From the NCBI GenBank assembly GCA_016219965.1, contig JACRJM010000004.1, positions 124,001-188,000 of the forward strand: a DNA stretch of 64,000 nt, read 5' to 3'. A model generated the notes under the pieces. The model was not told the DNA's origin and searched no databases. It saw only the letters and a program-made list of their open reading frames with translations. This document shows positions 17,370-26,793 of this stretch, piece after piece. Numbering within the stretch: position 1 is the stretch's first letter; each line of letters begins with the position of its first letter. The translations under genes were made by a program, and so were the position numbers. This stretch comes from Candidatus Schekmanbacteria bacterium (GTDB lineage Bacteria; Schekmanbacteria; GWA2-38-11; J061).

Positions 17370-17795
17370 ATGGAACAAGACTTTTACAGGATTATTGAGC
17401 ATACGGCAGATATAGGAATTGAAGTATCTGCATTGGATTTAAGAGAATTATTCCGTCTGGCCGGCATGGCGGTGACTGACCTTATGGTCAATGTTGACGA
17501 GGTTGATAAAGAGATTGAAAAGACAATCATAGTCCCTGATGACGGGAACAGGGAATCATTGCTAGTGGACTGGTTGAATGAGATCATCTTCCAGTTTGAA
17601 ACAGATAAATATCTCATAGGGAGTATAGAAAACTGCAATTTCGCAGATGGTTTTTTGAAAGCAGTCTGCCATGGCGAGCGGTTTGATAGCTCAAAACATT
17701 TGTTAAAATCCAGCATTAAAGCGGCTACCTATCATGCACTTGAAGTTAAAAAAGCAGGCGAAGAATGGGTGGCGCGTATAATCCTTGATGTGTGA
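17370..17795 (+). CDS. archease, RtcB activator
   Basis: A 141-residue archease. HTADIGIEVSALDLRELF at the start, VDWLNEIIFQFETDK in the middle and the C-terminal KAATYHALEVKK...VARIILDV with its conserved final Asp are diagnostic. Archease accelerates guanylation and turnover of the RNA ligase RtcB. The rtcB gene begins 25 bases downstream on the same strand, so the pair form an operon. Nothing unusual in length. Confidence 0.93.
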   Translation: MEQDFYRIIEHTADIGIEVSALDLRELFRLAGMAVTDLMVNVDEVDKEIEKTIIVPDDGNRESLLVDWLNEIIFQFETDKYLIGSIENCNFADGFLKAVCHGERFDSSKHLLKSSIKAATYHALEVKKAGEEWVARIILDV

Positions 17796-17820
17796 GTAAT
17801 TATTATAAAAGGCGGCTCTA

Positions 17821-19275
17821 ATGGAAACAGTGGATAAAGAAAGTATTGAAAGGGTCAACGATAATAAATGGAAGCTTAACCGAACCGGGAGCATGAGGGT
17901 TGATGGTGTTGTTTACGCAAGCAGCAGGATGATGGAGATAATAAAGAACGATCAGTCTCTTGTTCAGGTTGCCAATGTCGCAACGCTTCCAGGTATTGTA
18001 GGTGCCTCTTTTGGGATGCCTGACATCCATTGGGGATATGGTTTTCCTATCGGAGGTGTTGCCGCCTTTGACATTGACAGCGGGGTGGTTTCCCCCGGTG
18101 GAGTAGGATACGACATTAACTGCGGCGTAAGGCTTTTAAGGACTGATCTTACAAAGGATGAGGTGGAAAAGAGCCTGAAGGAGCTTGTCGCAGTTCTATA
18201 TGCGGCAATACCTTCAGGGGTCGGTTCACATCGGAAGGATTTAAGGCTTACACGTGAAGAAGAAAAGAAGGTACTCCATAAAGGTGCACGCTGGGCTGTT
18301 GAAAATGGATTTGGCTTTCAGGAGGATCTTGAATTCATAGAAGACAGAGGATGTATTAAAGATGCAAACTTCGAGTTTGTGAGCGACAGGGCGCTTGAGC
18401 GGGGAAATGACCAGCTCGGCACTTTGGGCTCAGGCAACCACTTTGTAGAGGTAGGTTTTGTAGAAGAGATATATGATGAAGAAGCAGCTAAGGTGTTTGG
18501 ACTTTTTAAAGATGGGATAACGGTCTTCATCCATTCCGGATCCCGCGGGCTGGGTTACCAGATATGCGATGATTATATAAAGGTAATGAACAGGGCAGTA
18601 AACAAATACGGTATTGACATACCTGACAGACAGTTGTGTGCAGCACCGATTAATTCAAAAGAAGGAAGGGAATATTTGTCGGCGATGGCAGCTGCGGCAA
18701 ACTATGCCTTTGCAAACAGACAGATAATGTCTCACTGGGCAAGAGAAGTTTTTATGAAATATTTTAATATCTCTCCATCAACCCTTTCCATGAAGCTTGT
18801 TTACGATGTTGCACATAACATAGCAAAAATAGAAGAGCATATTGTCAAAGGGGTAAATAAGAGACTTTGTGTCCACAGAAAAGGAGCAACAAGAGCATTC
18901 CCTCCGGGTCATCCTGCAATACCATCAATGTACAGAGATGTGGGACAGCCTGTTCTTATTCCCGGCGACATGGGGAGATGTTCCTATGTCCTTGCAGGAA
19001 ACGCAGTTTCCATGACCGAGACCTTTGGAAGCGCATGTCATGGCGCGGGCCGTCTGATGAGCAGAAGCGAGGCGAAGAGAAGAGGCAGAGGACGAGCCAT
19101 AGTCAGGGAGCTTGAAGATAAAGGGATATTTGTTAAAGCGGCAGGAAGGGAAACGCTTCTTGAAGAGATGCCTGAAGCTTATAAAGACGTATCAGCGGTT
19201 GTAAATGTCGTGCATGAATGCGGTATAAGCAGGAAGGTTGCGAAACTTAGGCCGCTTGCTGTTGTAAAGGGGTAA
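17821..19275 (+). CDS. rtcB: RNA-splicing ligase RtcB
   Basis: A 484-residue GTP- and Mn-dependent ligase that joins 2',3'-cyclic phosphate or 3'-phosphate ends to 5'-OH RNA, used in tRNA or rRNA repair. Visible are MPDIHWGYGFPIGGVAAFD, SPGGVGYDINCGVRLL with metal Asp and Cys, LGTLGSGNHFVEV, HRKGATRAFPPGHP and the guanylation block GDMGRCSYVLAG...SACHGAGRLMSR with the nucleophilic His. Length matches bacterial and archaeal RtcB. It lies between archease and a small zinc protein; co-occurrence with Hsp20 and Lon just downstream suggests stress repair. Confidence 0.97.
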   Translation: METVDKESIERVNDNKWKLNRTGSMRVDGVVYASSRMMEIIKNDQSLVQVANVATLPGIVGASFGMPDIHWGYGFPIGGVAAFDIDSGVVSPGGVGYDINCGVRLLRTDLTKDEVEKSLKELVAVLYAAIPSGVGSHRKDLRLTREEEKKVLHKGARWAVENGFGFQEDLEFIEDRGCIKDANFEFVSDRALERGNDQLGTLGSGNHFVEVGFVEEIYDEEAAKVFGLFKDGITVFIHSGSRGLGYQICDDYIKVMNRAVNKYGIDIPDRQLCAAPINSKEGREYLSAMAAAANYAFANRQIMSHWAREVFMKYFNISPSTLSMKLVYDVAHNIAKIEEHIVKGVNKRLCVHRKGATRAFPPGHPAIPSMYRDVGQPVLIPGDMGRCSYVLAGNAVSMTETFGSACHGAGRLMSRSEAKRRGRGRAIVRELEDKGIFVKAAGRETLLEEMPEAYKDVSAVVNVVHECGISRKVAKLRPLAVVKG

Positions 19276-19295
19276 TTTAAAAGGAGGTGCTTGTT

Positions 19296-19808
19296 ATGCA
19301 AAGGACTATTCAGACAAGTATTTCGAAAGGACATCGTAAAAGTATCCATTTAGGGGGAGATTCATATTCAAATTCCTTGAACATTTCTGAAAAGACGGTT
19401 TGCAAAAGCTGTAACTCTTTTTACCTTAATAAGGTTTGGCATATAGATGCGGAACGCCTCAAAAAGCTTTTAAAAGATCCTGATGTAAGCCATGCGAAAT
19501 GTCCTGCCTGCATGAAAATAAAAGACAATTATCCGCAAGGGTATGTAAGTCTGAAAGGGGAGTTTTTCAGCTCGCACAGGGATGAGATAATGAGGATTGT
19601 TTCTAATGAGGAAAAAAGGGCTATGGGATTTAATCCCATGGAAAGAATAATAGAGATTAAGAACGAAGATGTGTCAGCGAGAATAACTACAACTACTGAA
19701 AAGCTTGCGCAAAGAATCGGAAGGGCCATAAATAACGCTTATAACGGTAGTGTCAAATATTCATGGTCGCCGGGAAACAAAATCGCAAGAGTTACATGGG
19801 AGAGATGA
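19296..19808 (+). CDS. zinc-ribbon protein, BCAM0308/NMD3-like
   Basis: A 170-residue protein with CKSCNSF and, about 35 residues later, CPACMKI, forming a four-Cys zinc site of the kind seen in the NMD3 N-terminal region. The rest (GYVSLKGEFFSSHRDEIMRIVSNEE, then ARITTTTEKLAQRIGRAINNAY) fits the BCAM0308-type family. The ATG at 19296 is chosen because AAGGAGG lies just before it; a GTG at 19287 overlaps that site. It is between rtcB and a NAPRT-like gene, overlapping the latter. A role in RNA or ribosome quality control is a guess from context. Confidence 0.75.
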   Translation: MQRTIQTSISKGHRKSIHLGGDSYSNSLNISEKTVCKSCNSFYLNKVWHIDAERLKKLLKDPDVSHAKCPACMKIKDNYPQGYVSLKGEFFSSHRDEIMRIVSNEEKRAMGFNPMERIIEIKNEDVSARITTTTEKLAQRIGRAINNAYNGSVKYSWSPGNKIARVTWER

Positions 19809-20977
19809 TGTTTCACATAGCTACAGAAAAAGAAATAATGGATGGTAAGATCACTGATGTGTATTTTGAAAGGACTTTAGAAGTCCTGAAGAAAAAGGGG
19901 ATTGATAAACCTGTAACGGCAGAGATAATCTGCAAAAGTTTCCCTGACGGCTGGAAATGGGCGGTGCTTGCAGGTCTTGATGAATGCCTTGCAATGCTCC
20001 AAAAGCTTGACATCAGGGTGAGGGCTTTGGATGAAGGAAGGATCTTCAGGGTGAATGAACCGGTACTTGAGATTGAAGGGATGTACAGCTATTTTTGCAA
20101 GTATGAAACTGCCATACTCGGCCTGTTATGTCAGGCATCCGGAATTGCGACGCGTGCATGCCGGTGCAAAGCTGCTGCCGGTGACAAAACAGTGCTGAGT
20201 TTTGGCGCAAGGAGGATGCATCCTGCGATTGCTCCAATGATAGAAAGAAATGCATATCTTGGTGGATGTGATGGTGTTGCAGTCGTAAAGTCAGCGCAGG
20301 AGATAGGGATAAACCCGTCAGGCACAATGCCGCATGCCTTAATCCTTATAGTCGGAGATACAATAGAGGCTGCACAGGCTTTTGATGAGGTTATTGACCC
20401 GGCTGTTCAAAGAATTATACTCATTGATACGTTCAATGATGAACGCGCTGAGGCAATAAGACTTGCAAAAGCTCTGGGCGAAAAATTTAAAGCCATAAGA
20501 ATAGATACGCCGGCAAGCAGACGGGGGAACATTAAAGAGATAGTAAGAGAAGTCAGATGGGAGCTTGACCGGATTGGGTTTGGAAGAATAAAAATATTTG
20601 TAAGCGGCGGGATTACAGAGCATGATATAGAAGAATTGCGGGATGATGCGGATGGATTTGGCGTTGGGACATTTATAAGCAATGCGCCCGTCATTGATTT
20701 TGCAATGGATATAGTTGATATTGAGGGAAAACCGTTTTCAAAAAGAGGAAAACTGTCAGGTAAAAAATCCGTACTCGCATGCAGTTCCTGCGGCTCGGCT
20801 AAAGTGACTCCAAAGGTGAATGAGGCAATCTCATGCGATTGCGGCGGCATTATGGAAGAGAGACTCAATCCTGCGTTAAATGCAGGTCGAAATCTTTTTG
20901 ATTTTCCGGGAATAGAAGAAATCAGGGGAAGGCTTTTTCAGCAGGTGAAGGATATGAACCTCGGGCAAATAAAATAA
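19805..20977 (+). CDS. nicotinate phosphoribosyltransferase-like enzyme
   Basis: A 390-residue protein of the archaeal/bacterial NAPRT type, forming nicotinate mononucleotide from nicotinate and PRPP for NAD salvage. Supporting blocks are TDVYFERTLEVL, SFGARRMHPAIAPMIERNAYLGGCDGV, IDTPASRRGNI and FVSGGITEHDIEELRD with FGVGTFIS near the phosphate site. A C-terminal zinc ribbon follows (CSSCGS...CDCGG, about residues 337-358), seen in the shorter archaeal type. The ATG at 19805 overlaps the previous stop, indicating coupling. Quinolinate phosphoribosyltransferase is the less likely alternative. Confidence 0.87.
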   Translation: MMFHIATEKEIMDGKITDVYFERTLEVLKKKGIDKPVTAEIICKSFPDGWKWAVLAGLDECLAMLQKLDIRVRALDEGRIFRVNEPVLEIEGMYSYFCKYETAILGLLCQASGIATRACRCKAAAGDKTVLSFGARRMHPAIAPMIERNAYLGGCDGVAVVKSAQEIGINPSGTMPHALILIVGDTIEAAQAFDEVIDPAVQRIILIDTFNDERAEAIRLAKALGEKFKAIRIDTPASRRGNIKEIVREVRWELDRIGFGRIKIFVSGGITEHDIEELRDDADGFGVGTFISNAPVIDFAMDIVDIEGKPFSKRGKLSGKKSVLACSSCGSAKVTPKVNEAISCDCGGIMEERLNPALNAGRNLFDFPGIEEIRGRLFQQVKDMNLGQIK

Positions 20978-21040
20978 GATGATGCTCGAAGTAAATCCTG
21001 ATATGCTGTAAAATATAATAACAATACATGGATAATTTAT

Positions 21041-21475
21041 ATGGCTGATGATTTCAAAAAATGGTGCGGCTGCGGTTTTGATGATGATATGGAAGATTTT
21101 TTCTATAAGCTTCAGAATTTTATGAGTTATCCAAGGTATAATGCTGATCCGGTATGGAAACCGGCTATGGATATTTTTGAGGCTGACGGAGAAATAATCA
21201 TTCTTGTTGAAATAGCTGGTGTAAAAATAGAAGACATCAACTTAAGTTGCGAAAATGGGATTTTAAAAATATCAGGATTAAGGAAAAATGAAGAAGTAAA
21301 AAAAGTAAATCGCATAGGCCAGCTTGAAATCGAGTATGGGAAGTTTGAAAGGATGATAAAGCTGGGATATAAGGCAGACGTTGACAAGATAAAGGTTGCT
21401 TTAGTCAATGGGATATTGAAAATAAATCTGCCTCTTAAGACTGTCAGCAAAACGATTAAAATAACTACTGAATGA
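21041..21475 (+). CDS. Hsp20-family small heat shock protein
   Basis: A 144-residue alpha-crystallin-domain chaperone that holds unfolding proteins. After a short Cys/Asp-rich N-terminal arm (KKWCGCGFDDDMEDFF), the domain spans about 43-130: WKPAMDIFEADGEIIILVEIAGV, then KISGLRK, FERMIKLGYKADVDKIKVALVNGILKINLP. The G-x-L motif near the end is normal. A TATAAT lies at 21014-21019, but no good -35 or CIRCE/heat-shock box was seen. It precedes lon by 47 bases. Confidence 0.94.
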   Translation: MADDFKKWCGCGFDDDMEDFFYKLQNFMSYPRYNADPVWKPAMDIFEADGEIIILVEIAGVKIEDINLSCENGILKISGLRKNEEVKKVNRIGQLEIEYGKFERMIKLGYKADVDKIKVALVNGILKINLPLKTVSKTIKITTE

Positions 21476-21522
21476 GGGAAACTAAAGTTTCGCCGGAAGT
21501 TCATTGAAGGGAGTACATTGCA

Positions 21523-23934
21523 ATGGATGGAAGATCTATGGAAGAAGAGATAAGCGACAAAGATGTAAACAATGACAGGGAAGAAGACTTTTTCAGAAAA
21601 ATACCAGGAGAGCTGCCCGTACTGCCTATGAAGGATATGGTTGTTTTCCCGGGAACAGTCATGCCGCTCGTTATTACCGGCGCTAATTCCATAAAGCTTG
21701 TAGATGATTCACTGGTAAGCAATAAAATAATAGGATTGTTCCTTGAAAGAGATAATAAAGAAGGAACAGGCATGCCTCAACTTTTCGAAATGGGAACTGC
21801 ATGCTTCATAGTTAAAATGCTGAGGTTCCCTGATGACAGCGTGCGTATCCTTGTTCAGGGGATGGGGAGAATCGGACTGAAAAAAGTAACGCAGGTAACT
21901 CCCTATGTGAAGGCATCAGTTGAACCACTAAGAGCTTATAATAGCGAAGGGAAGGAAGTAGACGCGCTCAAGACCAACCTTGTGAGCAAATTCTCAGCCC
22001 TTATTTCAAAAATTCCTTATATCCCTGATGAACTCCAGATAATGATAACGAATCTGAGTGACCCGGCAAGGATAGCAGACCTTATTGCTTCCAGTCTCAA
22101 TATACCGGCAGCTGAGAAACAAACCATCCTTGATATACTGGATGTCCATAAAAGACTTATGTCTGTAACAGCCATTGTGGAGAAAAATCTTGAGTTAGTC
22201 GAGCTTGGCGCAAAGATACAGGGTGAGGTGAAAACTGAGATAGATAAAGGTCAGAGGGACTTTATCTTAAGGCAGCAGCTCAAAGCCATACAAAAGGAGC
22301 TTGGCGAAAAGGATGAGAAGACCCGCGAGATTGAAGAGCTTGAAAAAAAGATAGCAGAGTCGGGAATGCCTGAGACTGCACTGAAAGAAGCAACGAGGGA
22401 AATGGACAGGTTGAAGGTCATTCCGATTGAATCGGCCGAATATACTGTGGCACTCACCTACCTTGACTGGCTTGTAAATCTTCCATGGGCAAAGTCAACA
22501 GAAGATAACCTCGATATTCTAGCGGCGAGAAAAGTTCTGGACGAGGATCATTTTGACCTCGACAAGGTGAAAGAGAGGGTACTTGAATTCCTTGCTGTAA
22601 GAAAGCTGAAACCGGATTCAAAGGGATCAATACTCTGCTTTATAGGTCCTCCCGGTACAGGGAAGACTTCTCTTGGGAAATCCATCGCAAGGGCAATGGG
22701 AAGGAAGTTTATACGTTTATCATTGGGGGGAGTCCGCGACGAGGCTGAGATCAGAGGGCACCGGAGGACATACGTAGGAGCTCTTCCGGGGCGGATATTG
22801 CAGAGTATAAGAAATGCAGGGACGAACAATCCTGTTTTCATGCTTGATGAAGTTGACAAGCTTGGTTCTGATTTCAGGGGTGATCCATCATCAGCGCTCC
22901 TTGAAGTCCTTGACCCTGAGCAGAACAATACATTTTCAGACCACTATCTCGATGTTCCCTTCGACCTTTCCCGTGTGATGTTCATAACAACCGGAAACGT
23001 CCTTTTTTCTATACCGGCTCCTCTTCGTGACCGGATGGAAGTGCTGGAACTTGCAGGATACACAGAGGAAGACAAGGTTAAGATTGCCAGAAAATATCTC
23101 ATTCCCAGACAGATAACAGAGAACGGGCTTAAGGATAATAATATTCAGATAAATGACGGAGCAGTTGTAAAGATCATCCGCGACTACACGCGCGAGGCAG
23201 GGCTCAGGAATCTTGAGCGCGAGATTGCTTCCATATGCCGCAAGGTTGCAAGAGCTGTTACAGAGGGGAAGGAAGGAAAATCTACGATCGGTCCTAACGA
23301 CATCTCATCATATCTTGGTCCCATGAAGTTCTATTCCGAGATTGCGGACAGGATAAAGGAACCGGGAGTGGCAGTAGGTCTTGCATGGACGCCGGTGGGA
23401 GGAGAAATACTTTTTATAGAATCTACGAAGATGAAGGGCAAAAAATCACTTACCCTTACAGGTTCTTTAGGTGACGTAATGAAGGAATCGGCACAGGCAG
23501 CTTTAAGCTGTGTGAGAGCGCGTGCGGCAAGCCTGGGAATCGATGATGATTTTTTTGAAAATATGGATCTGCATATCCATATTCCGGCAGGCGCCATTCC
23601 AAAGGATGGTCCTTCAGCAGGGATAACTCTTGCCATGTCGCTTGTTTCGCTTCTTACAGGCAGGACAGTGAGGGATGATGTTGCAATGACTGGTGAGATC
23701 ACGCTTAGGGGTAAAGTCCTTCCTGTAGGCGGAATAAAGGATAAGGTTCTTGCTGCCAACAGGGCAGGGATCAAAACAATAATTCTTCCGGAAAAGAATG
23801 AGAAAGACCTTGAAGACATTTCTGAAGCAATACGGAACAAAATGAACTTTATCTTTGTTGATAAGATTGATGACGTTATAGAGGTTGCCCTGAAAAAGAA
23901 CAACTCCCGCTCGAAAATAAAAGAAGTGAAGTGA
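21523..23934 (+). CDS. lon: ATP-dependent protease Lon
   Basis: An 803-residue cytosolic Ser-Lys protease that degrades damaged proteins. It has the N-terminal substrate domain (LPVLPMKDMVVFPG), a coiled helical region near 230-300, the AAA+ module with Walker A GPPGTGKTSLGKS and VFMLDEVDKLG, and the protease domain with IPAGAIPKDGPSAGIT (catalytic Ser) and GEITLRGKVLPVGGIKDKVLAANRAG (Lys). Length is normal. It follows hsp20 on the same strand, a natural proteostasis pair, and ends directly against the convergent miaA gene with no visible terminator. Confidence 0.98.
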   Translation: MDGRSMEEEISDKDVNNDREEDFFRKIPGELPVLPMKDMVVFPGTVMPLVITGANSIKLVDDSLVSNKIIGLFLERDNKEGTGMPQLFEMGTACFIVKMLRFPDDSVRILVQGMGRIGLKKVTQVTPYVKASVEPLRAYNSEGKEVDALKTNLVSKFSALISKIPYIPDELQIMITNLSDPARIADLIASSLNIPAAEKQTILDILDVHKRLMSVTAIVEKNLELVELGAKIQGEVKTEIDKGQRDFILRQQLKAIQKELGEKDEKTREIEELEKKIAESGMPETALKEATREMDRLKVIPIESAEYTVALTYLDWLVNLPWAKSTEDNLDILAARKVLDEDHFDLDKVKERVLEFLAVRKLKPDSKGSILCFIGPPGTGKTSLGKSIARAMGRKFIRLSLGGVRDEAEIRGHRRTYVGALPGRILQSIRNAGTNNPVFMLDEVDKLGSDFRGDPSSALLEVLDPEQNNTFSDHYLDVPFDLSRVMFITTGNVLFSIPAPLRDRMEVLELAGYTEEDKVKIARKYLIPRQITENGLKDNNIQINDGAVVKIIRDYTREAGLRNLEREIASICRKVARAVTEGKEGKSTIGPNDISSYLGPMKFYSEIADRIKEPGVAVGLAWTPVGGEILFIESTKMKGKKSLTLTGSLGDVMKESAQAALSCVRARAASLGIDDDFFENMDLHIHIPAGAIPKDGPSAGITLAMSLVSLLTGRTVRDDVAMTGEITLRGKVLPVGGIKDKVLAANRAGIKTIILPEKNEKDLEDISEAIRNKMNFIFVDKIDDVIEVALKKNNSRSKIKEVK

Positions 23935-24888
23935 TTATGTAAAGAAATTGAGGGCTTTGCTGGTTATAAAATCTTCGGCTTGTGGTTCGCTGTTCTCAGT
24001 GATATCCACCCAGTTAACATTGTGCTGATGGCGGAGCCACGTCATCTGGCGCTTGGCGTAATCGCGGGTTGATTTTTTGACAAGCGCTTTTGTCTCTTCG
24101 AGATTAAGTTTTCCATCGAGATATAAAACGGTTTCCCTGTAACCGATCGCCCGTAACGCACTTATATCTTTTTCCTCGAATTTATTTTTGAATCTATTAA
24201 TGAGCATCCTGGTTTCATCAACTAACCCTTTTTCAAACATCTCATCAACGCGTTTCTCGATCCGCTCAATCAATTCTTTTCTGTCGCGCCTCAAGGCGAA
24301 GAAAAGATAATTGTATTTCTCTGCTTTGAATTTATGTTTTTTTTGAAGCTCTGAGATAGGTGTGCCTGCCGCATAGTAAACTTCAAGAGCCCGCGTTACC
24401 CTCTGCTTATCTTGCGGAGAAAGTCTTGCAGCAGTTTTCGGATCAACTGATTTTAATTCATGGTAAAGCTTTGGCAATCCGTCAGTTACGAGTCTTGATT
24501 TTATGTCTTCCTTTATCGCAGTATCTGACGGCAGTCCCTGTGCCAGTCCATGGATAAGGGCTTTTATGTAAAGACCTGTCCCTCCTGATATGATGGGAAC
24601 ATTCCCGCGGGCAGTTGCCGCCTCAATAACTTTTGAAGCTTCTTTAGCAAAAGCGCCGGCAGAAAAAGTTTCATCCGAGCAAATGATGTCTATAAGGTGG
24701 TGCGGAATACCTGCCATTTCTTCCAACGAAGGTTTTGCAGTGCCGATGTTGAGCTTGCGATAGACCTGCATGGAGTCTGCAACAATAATCTCGCCGTGTA
24801 TTTTTTTTGCGACCTCGACCGAGATTGCTGTCTTACCCGATGCTGTCGGTCCCGCTATTATAAGCAGCTTCGCCAGATTTTGTGACAT
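23935..24888 (-). CDS. miaA: tRNA dimethylallyltransferase
   Basis: A 317-residue enzyme that prenylates A37 of tRNAs reading UNN codons. It shows the P-loop GPTASGKTAIS, DSMQVYRKLNIGTAKP, GIPHHLIDI, the central GGTGLYIKAL, and the C-terminal RALRAIGYRE and TRDYAKRQMTWLRH blocks. The ATG at 24888 is preferred over one 36 bases upstream because the family begins with this MSQNLAKLLIIAGPT segment. Even so it overlaps the upstream MFS gene by 56 bases, which is longer than usual and implies translational coupling. Confidence 0.95.
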   Translation of the reverse strand: MSQNLAKLLIIAGPTASGKTAISVEVAKKIHGEIIVADSMQVYRKLNIGTAKPSLEEMAGIPHHLIDIICSDETFSAGAFAKEASKVIEAATARGNVPIISGGTGLYIKALIHGLAQGLPSDTAIKEDIKSRLVTDGLPKLYHELKSVDPKTAARLSPQDKQRVTRALEVYYAAGTPISELQKKHKFKAEKYNYLFFALRRDRKELIERIEKRVDEMFEKGLVDETRMLINRFKNKFEEKDISALRAIGYRETVLYLDGKLNLEETKALVKKSTRDYAKRQMTWLRHQHNVNWVDITENSEPQAEDFITSKALNFFT

Positions 24889-26023
24889 TTTTCTGATTTC
24901 TTCCGGAACCCCAGAGCATTGCAAAAAAGAATATTAACCCGACCGCGCACATGGGGTAAAAAAGATATTTGATACCTGCAAGGTTAGTGAAATAGCCTGT
25001 TACAATCGGACCAATGATACTGCCAAATCCGAATGCAAATGAGAAAGTGGAGTTTGCAGCCCCCATCCTGTCGCGCGGCACAAGGTCGGCAATCAATGAA
25101 AGCGCTATCGGATAGATCCCTCCAGCCACGAAACCTACACCGAAGACAAGGAACAGCATCATGTAAAAGTGCGGAGAAAAATTAAATATGACTGTGAGCA
25201 AAGCCAGCAGTCCCGCCAGTATGCAGAGGCTTCTGTTTTTCCCTATCCGGTCTGCAATTCTCCCTGCCGGAACCGGCGAGACAATCCCTCCTATTGCAAA
25301 TACCATGAATATTGTGCCAAGTGCTGCCCCTCTGATTTCAATAGAGTCAAGGTAGAGTGAAAGAAAGGCTCCGATGCTGACTTCGATAAATGCATATGAG
25401 CAGGATGCGAATATGGGTATCTTGAGAGTTTTTATAAGATCCAGCATATTGTAGTCACTTTTCTTTTCATGCACCTTGTAATCGCTGAAGAAGAAAAGCA
25501 TTGTTGCCAGCGATAGCATAAAAAGCGTTGTGCAAAAATAAAAAGGGAGGACTCGTGAATAGCTGAAAAGTGTTGCGCCTATAATCGGTCCCAAAGAAAA
25601 GCCAAGACCGAAAACAAGCGTATAGTATGCCATGTTCTTTGAGCGGTTTTCCGGTGATGAAAGAAGGTTTATAGCAGCTTCCGTTGATACAAAAAGCCCG
25701 GCATTGCCTAGTCCCTGCACACCTCGGAGAAAGTAAAAAAGAGCGGGTGTTTTTATCAAAGGGAAAAACAGGGCAGGTCCGCCGTAAAGGAAAAGTCCGA
25801 AGAGGATCATCTTTTTGCATCCTATCCGATCAACTATTTTTCCTACGAAAAGGGTTGCCACTGTGAAGCAGAAAAAAAATGTTGATGCTATCTGGCCTAT
25901 GGCAAAAAGGTTTATCCCTGCATCTTTCAAAACCAGCGGAATCAGTGGAGTGACAAAGCTCATCCCGAAGCCTGTGAGGGTTACGGCAAAAAGAATCGGT
26001 ATAAGACCCTTGTCAAACTTCAT
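24833..26023 (-). CDS. major facilitator superfamily transporter
   Basis: A 396-residue inner-membrane carrier with about 12 hydrophobic segments in two halves. The first loop has the GKIVDRIGCKKMILFG motif A, repeated in the second half as GRIADRIGKNRSL. The substrate cannot be read from sequence; multidrug or sugar exporters are the commonest in this branch. Start overlaps the moaB stop by 1-4 bases. The C-terminal tail reads into miaA. Confidence 0.9.
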   Translation of the reverse strand: MKFDKGLIPILFAVTLTGFGMSFVTPLIPLVLKDAGINLFAIGQIASTFFFCFTVATLFVGKIVDRIGCKKMILFGLFLYGGPALFFPLIKTPALFYFLRGVQGLGNAGLFVSTEAAINLLSSPENRSKNMAYYTLVFGLGFSLGPIIGATLFSYSRVLPFYFCTTLFMLSLATMLFFFSDYKVHEKKSDYNMLDLIKTLKIPIFASCSYAFIEVSIGAFLSLYLDSIEIRGAALGTIFMVFAIGGIVSPVPAGRIADRIGKNRSLCILAGLLALLTVIFNFSPHFYMMLFLVFGVGFVAGGIYPIALSLIADLVPRDRMGAANSTFSFAFGFGSIIGPIVTGYFTNLAGIKYLFYPMCAVGLIFFFAMLWGSGRNQKNVTKSGEAAYNSGTDSIG

Positions 26024-26538
26024 CAGGCTTTAATATGCTTTCTAAGCTCCCACAACATATGGGAGAGTTCCGGGATGATCAGTTTTTCAAGGGCTAAAGA
26101 TACGGCTCCTGTCGAGCCGGGGATTGAGAATATAAGCTTTCCGTTTCTTACGCCTGCCGTTGCGCGCGACATCATGGCAGCAGAGCCGATGTCATTGTAA
26201 CTAAGATATCTGAAAAGTTCGCCAAAGCCGGGGAGTTTCTTTTTAAGCAGGATTTCGATTGCCTCAAATGTTGAGTCCCGCTCCGATATTCCGGTGCCGC
26301 CGTTTAATATTATGGCATCAATGTCAGTACGCTGCGATTCGATCAAGACTTTTTCTTTTACAACCGTGGGCTCATCAGGAAGTATCACAATTGACACCAC
26401 AACGTGGCCGGCTTCCCGCAGTTTCTCTCCTATAAGCTTTCCGCTCGTGTCGGTTTCAGGCGTGCGTGTGTCGCTTACGGTTATTATAAAACACCGTGCC
26501 TTTGCTTTTGCCTCTTCTTTGTGGTCTTTATGTCCCAT
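26023..26538 (-). CDS. moaB: MoaB/MogA-family molybdopterin protein
   Basis: A 171-residue protein of the MoCF-binding fold. The FIITVSDTRTPETDTSG opening, LNGGTGISERDSTFEAI and the late FSIPGSTGAVSLALEKLI are the family marks. It adenylylates molybdopterin before molybdenum or tungsten insertion. The tungsten-type AOR gene is 2 kb away on the other strand, a likely but unproven user. The first ~14 residues are a charged extension. Confidence 0.9.
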   Translation of the reverse strand: MGHKDHKEEAKAKARCFIITVSDTRTPETDTSGKLIGEKLREAGHVVVSIVILPDEPTVVKEKVLIESQRTDIDAIILNGGTGISERDSTFEAIEILLKKKLPGFGELFRYLSYNDIGSAAMMSRATAGVRNGKLIFSIPGSTGAVSLALEKLIIPELSHMLWELRKHIKA

Positions 26539-26568
26539 AGTAAAACCTTGCTGAACAATTTATATTTC

Positions 26569-26793
26569 TCAAGCAACAGTGTGTTCAACAGGGCTTACTT
26601 CAACAATTACCTTGTTCAACTTTTCACCAAGAACAGCGCTTGCATTCAAGATTTCTAAGCCTGAGAGTTTGCCATCCGGACCATAGTTAGCTGTTACATC
26701 TTCACTTAGTTCTCTGTTTTCAGCTGTTCCGGCTGCAATAGGACGAAATTCAATGTAAAGAGCATCAACTTCTGCGTCGTATTGTATTTTCAT
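26569..26793 (-). CDS. DUF2283 family small protein
   Basis: A 74-residue protein with the typical MKIQYDAEVDALYIEFRP start and a DVTANYGPDGKLSGLEILNAS core, a short beta-sheet fold of unknown activity. In many genomes it follows a DUF4258 gene as here, with a 4-base ATGA overlap, and the pair behave like a toxin-antitoxin unit; that role is inference. Confidence 0.85.
   Translation of the reverse strand: MKIQYDAEVDALYIEFRPIAAGTAENRELSEDVTANYGPDGKLSGLEILNASAVLGEKLNKVIVEVSPVEHTVA

Noticed and set aside
24833-24888. The 56-base miaA/MFS overlap as a frameshift.
   Set aside because: Both frames are intact and end or start at family-like positions, so it is only a long overlap.
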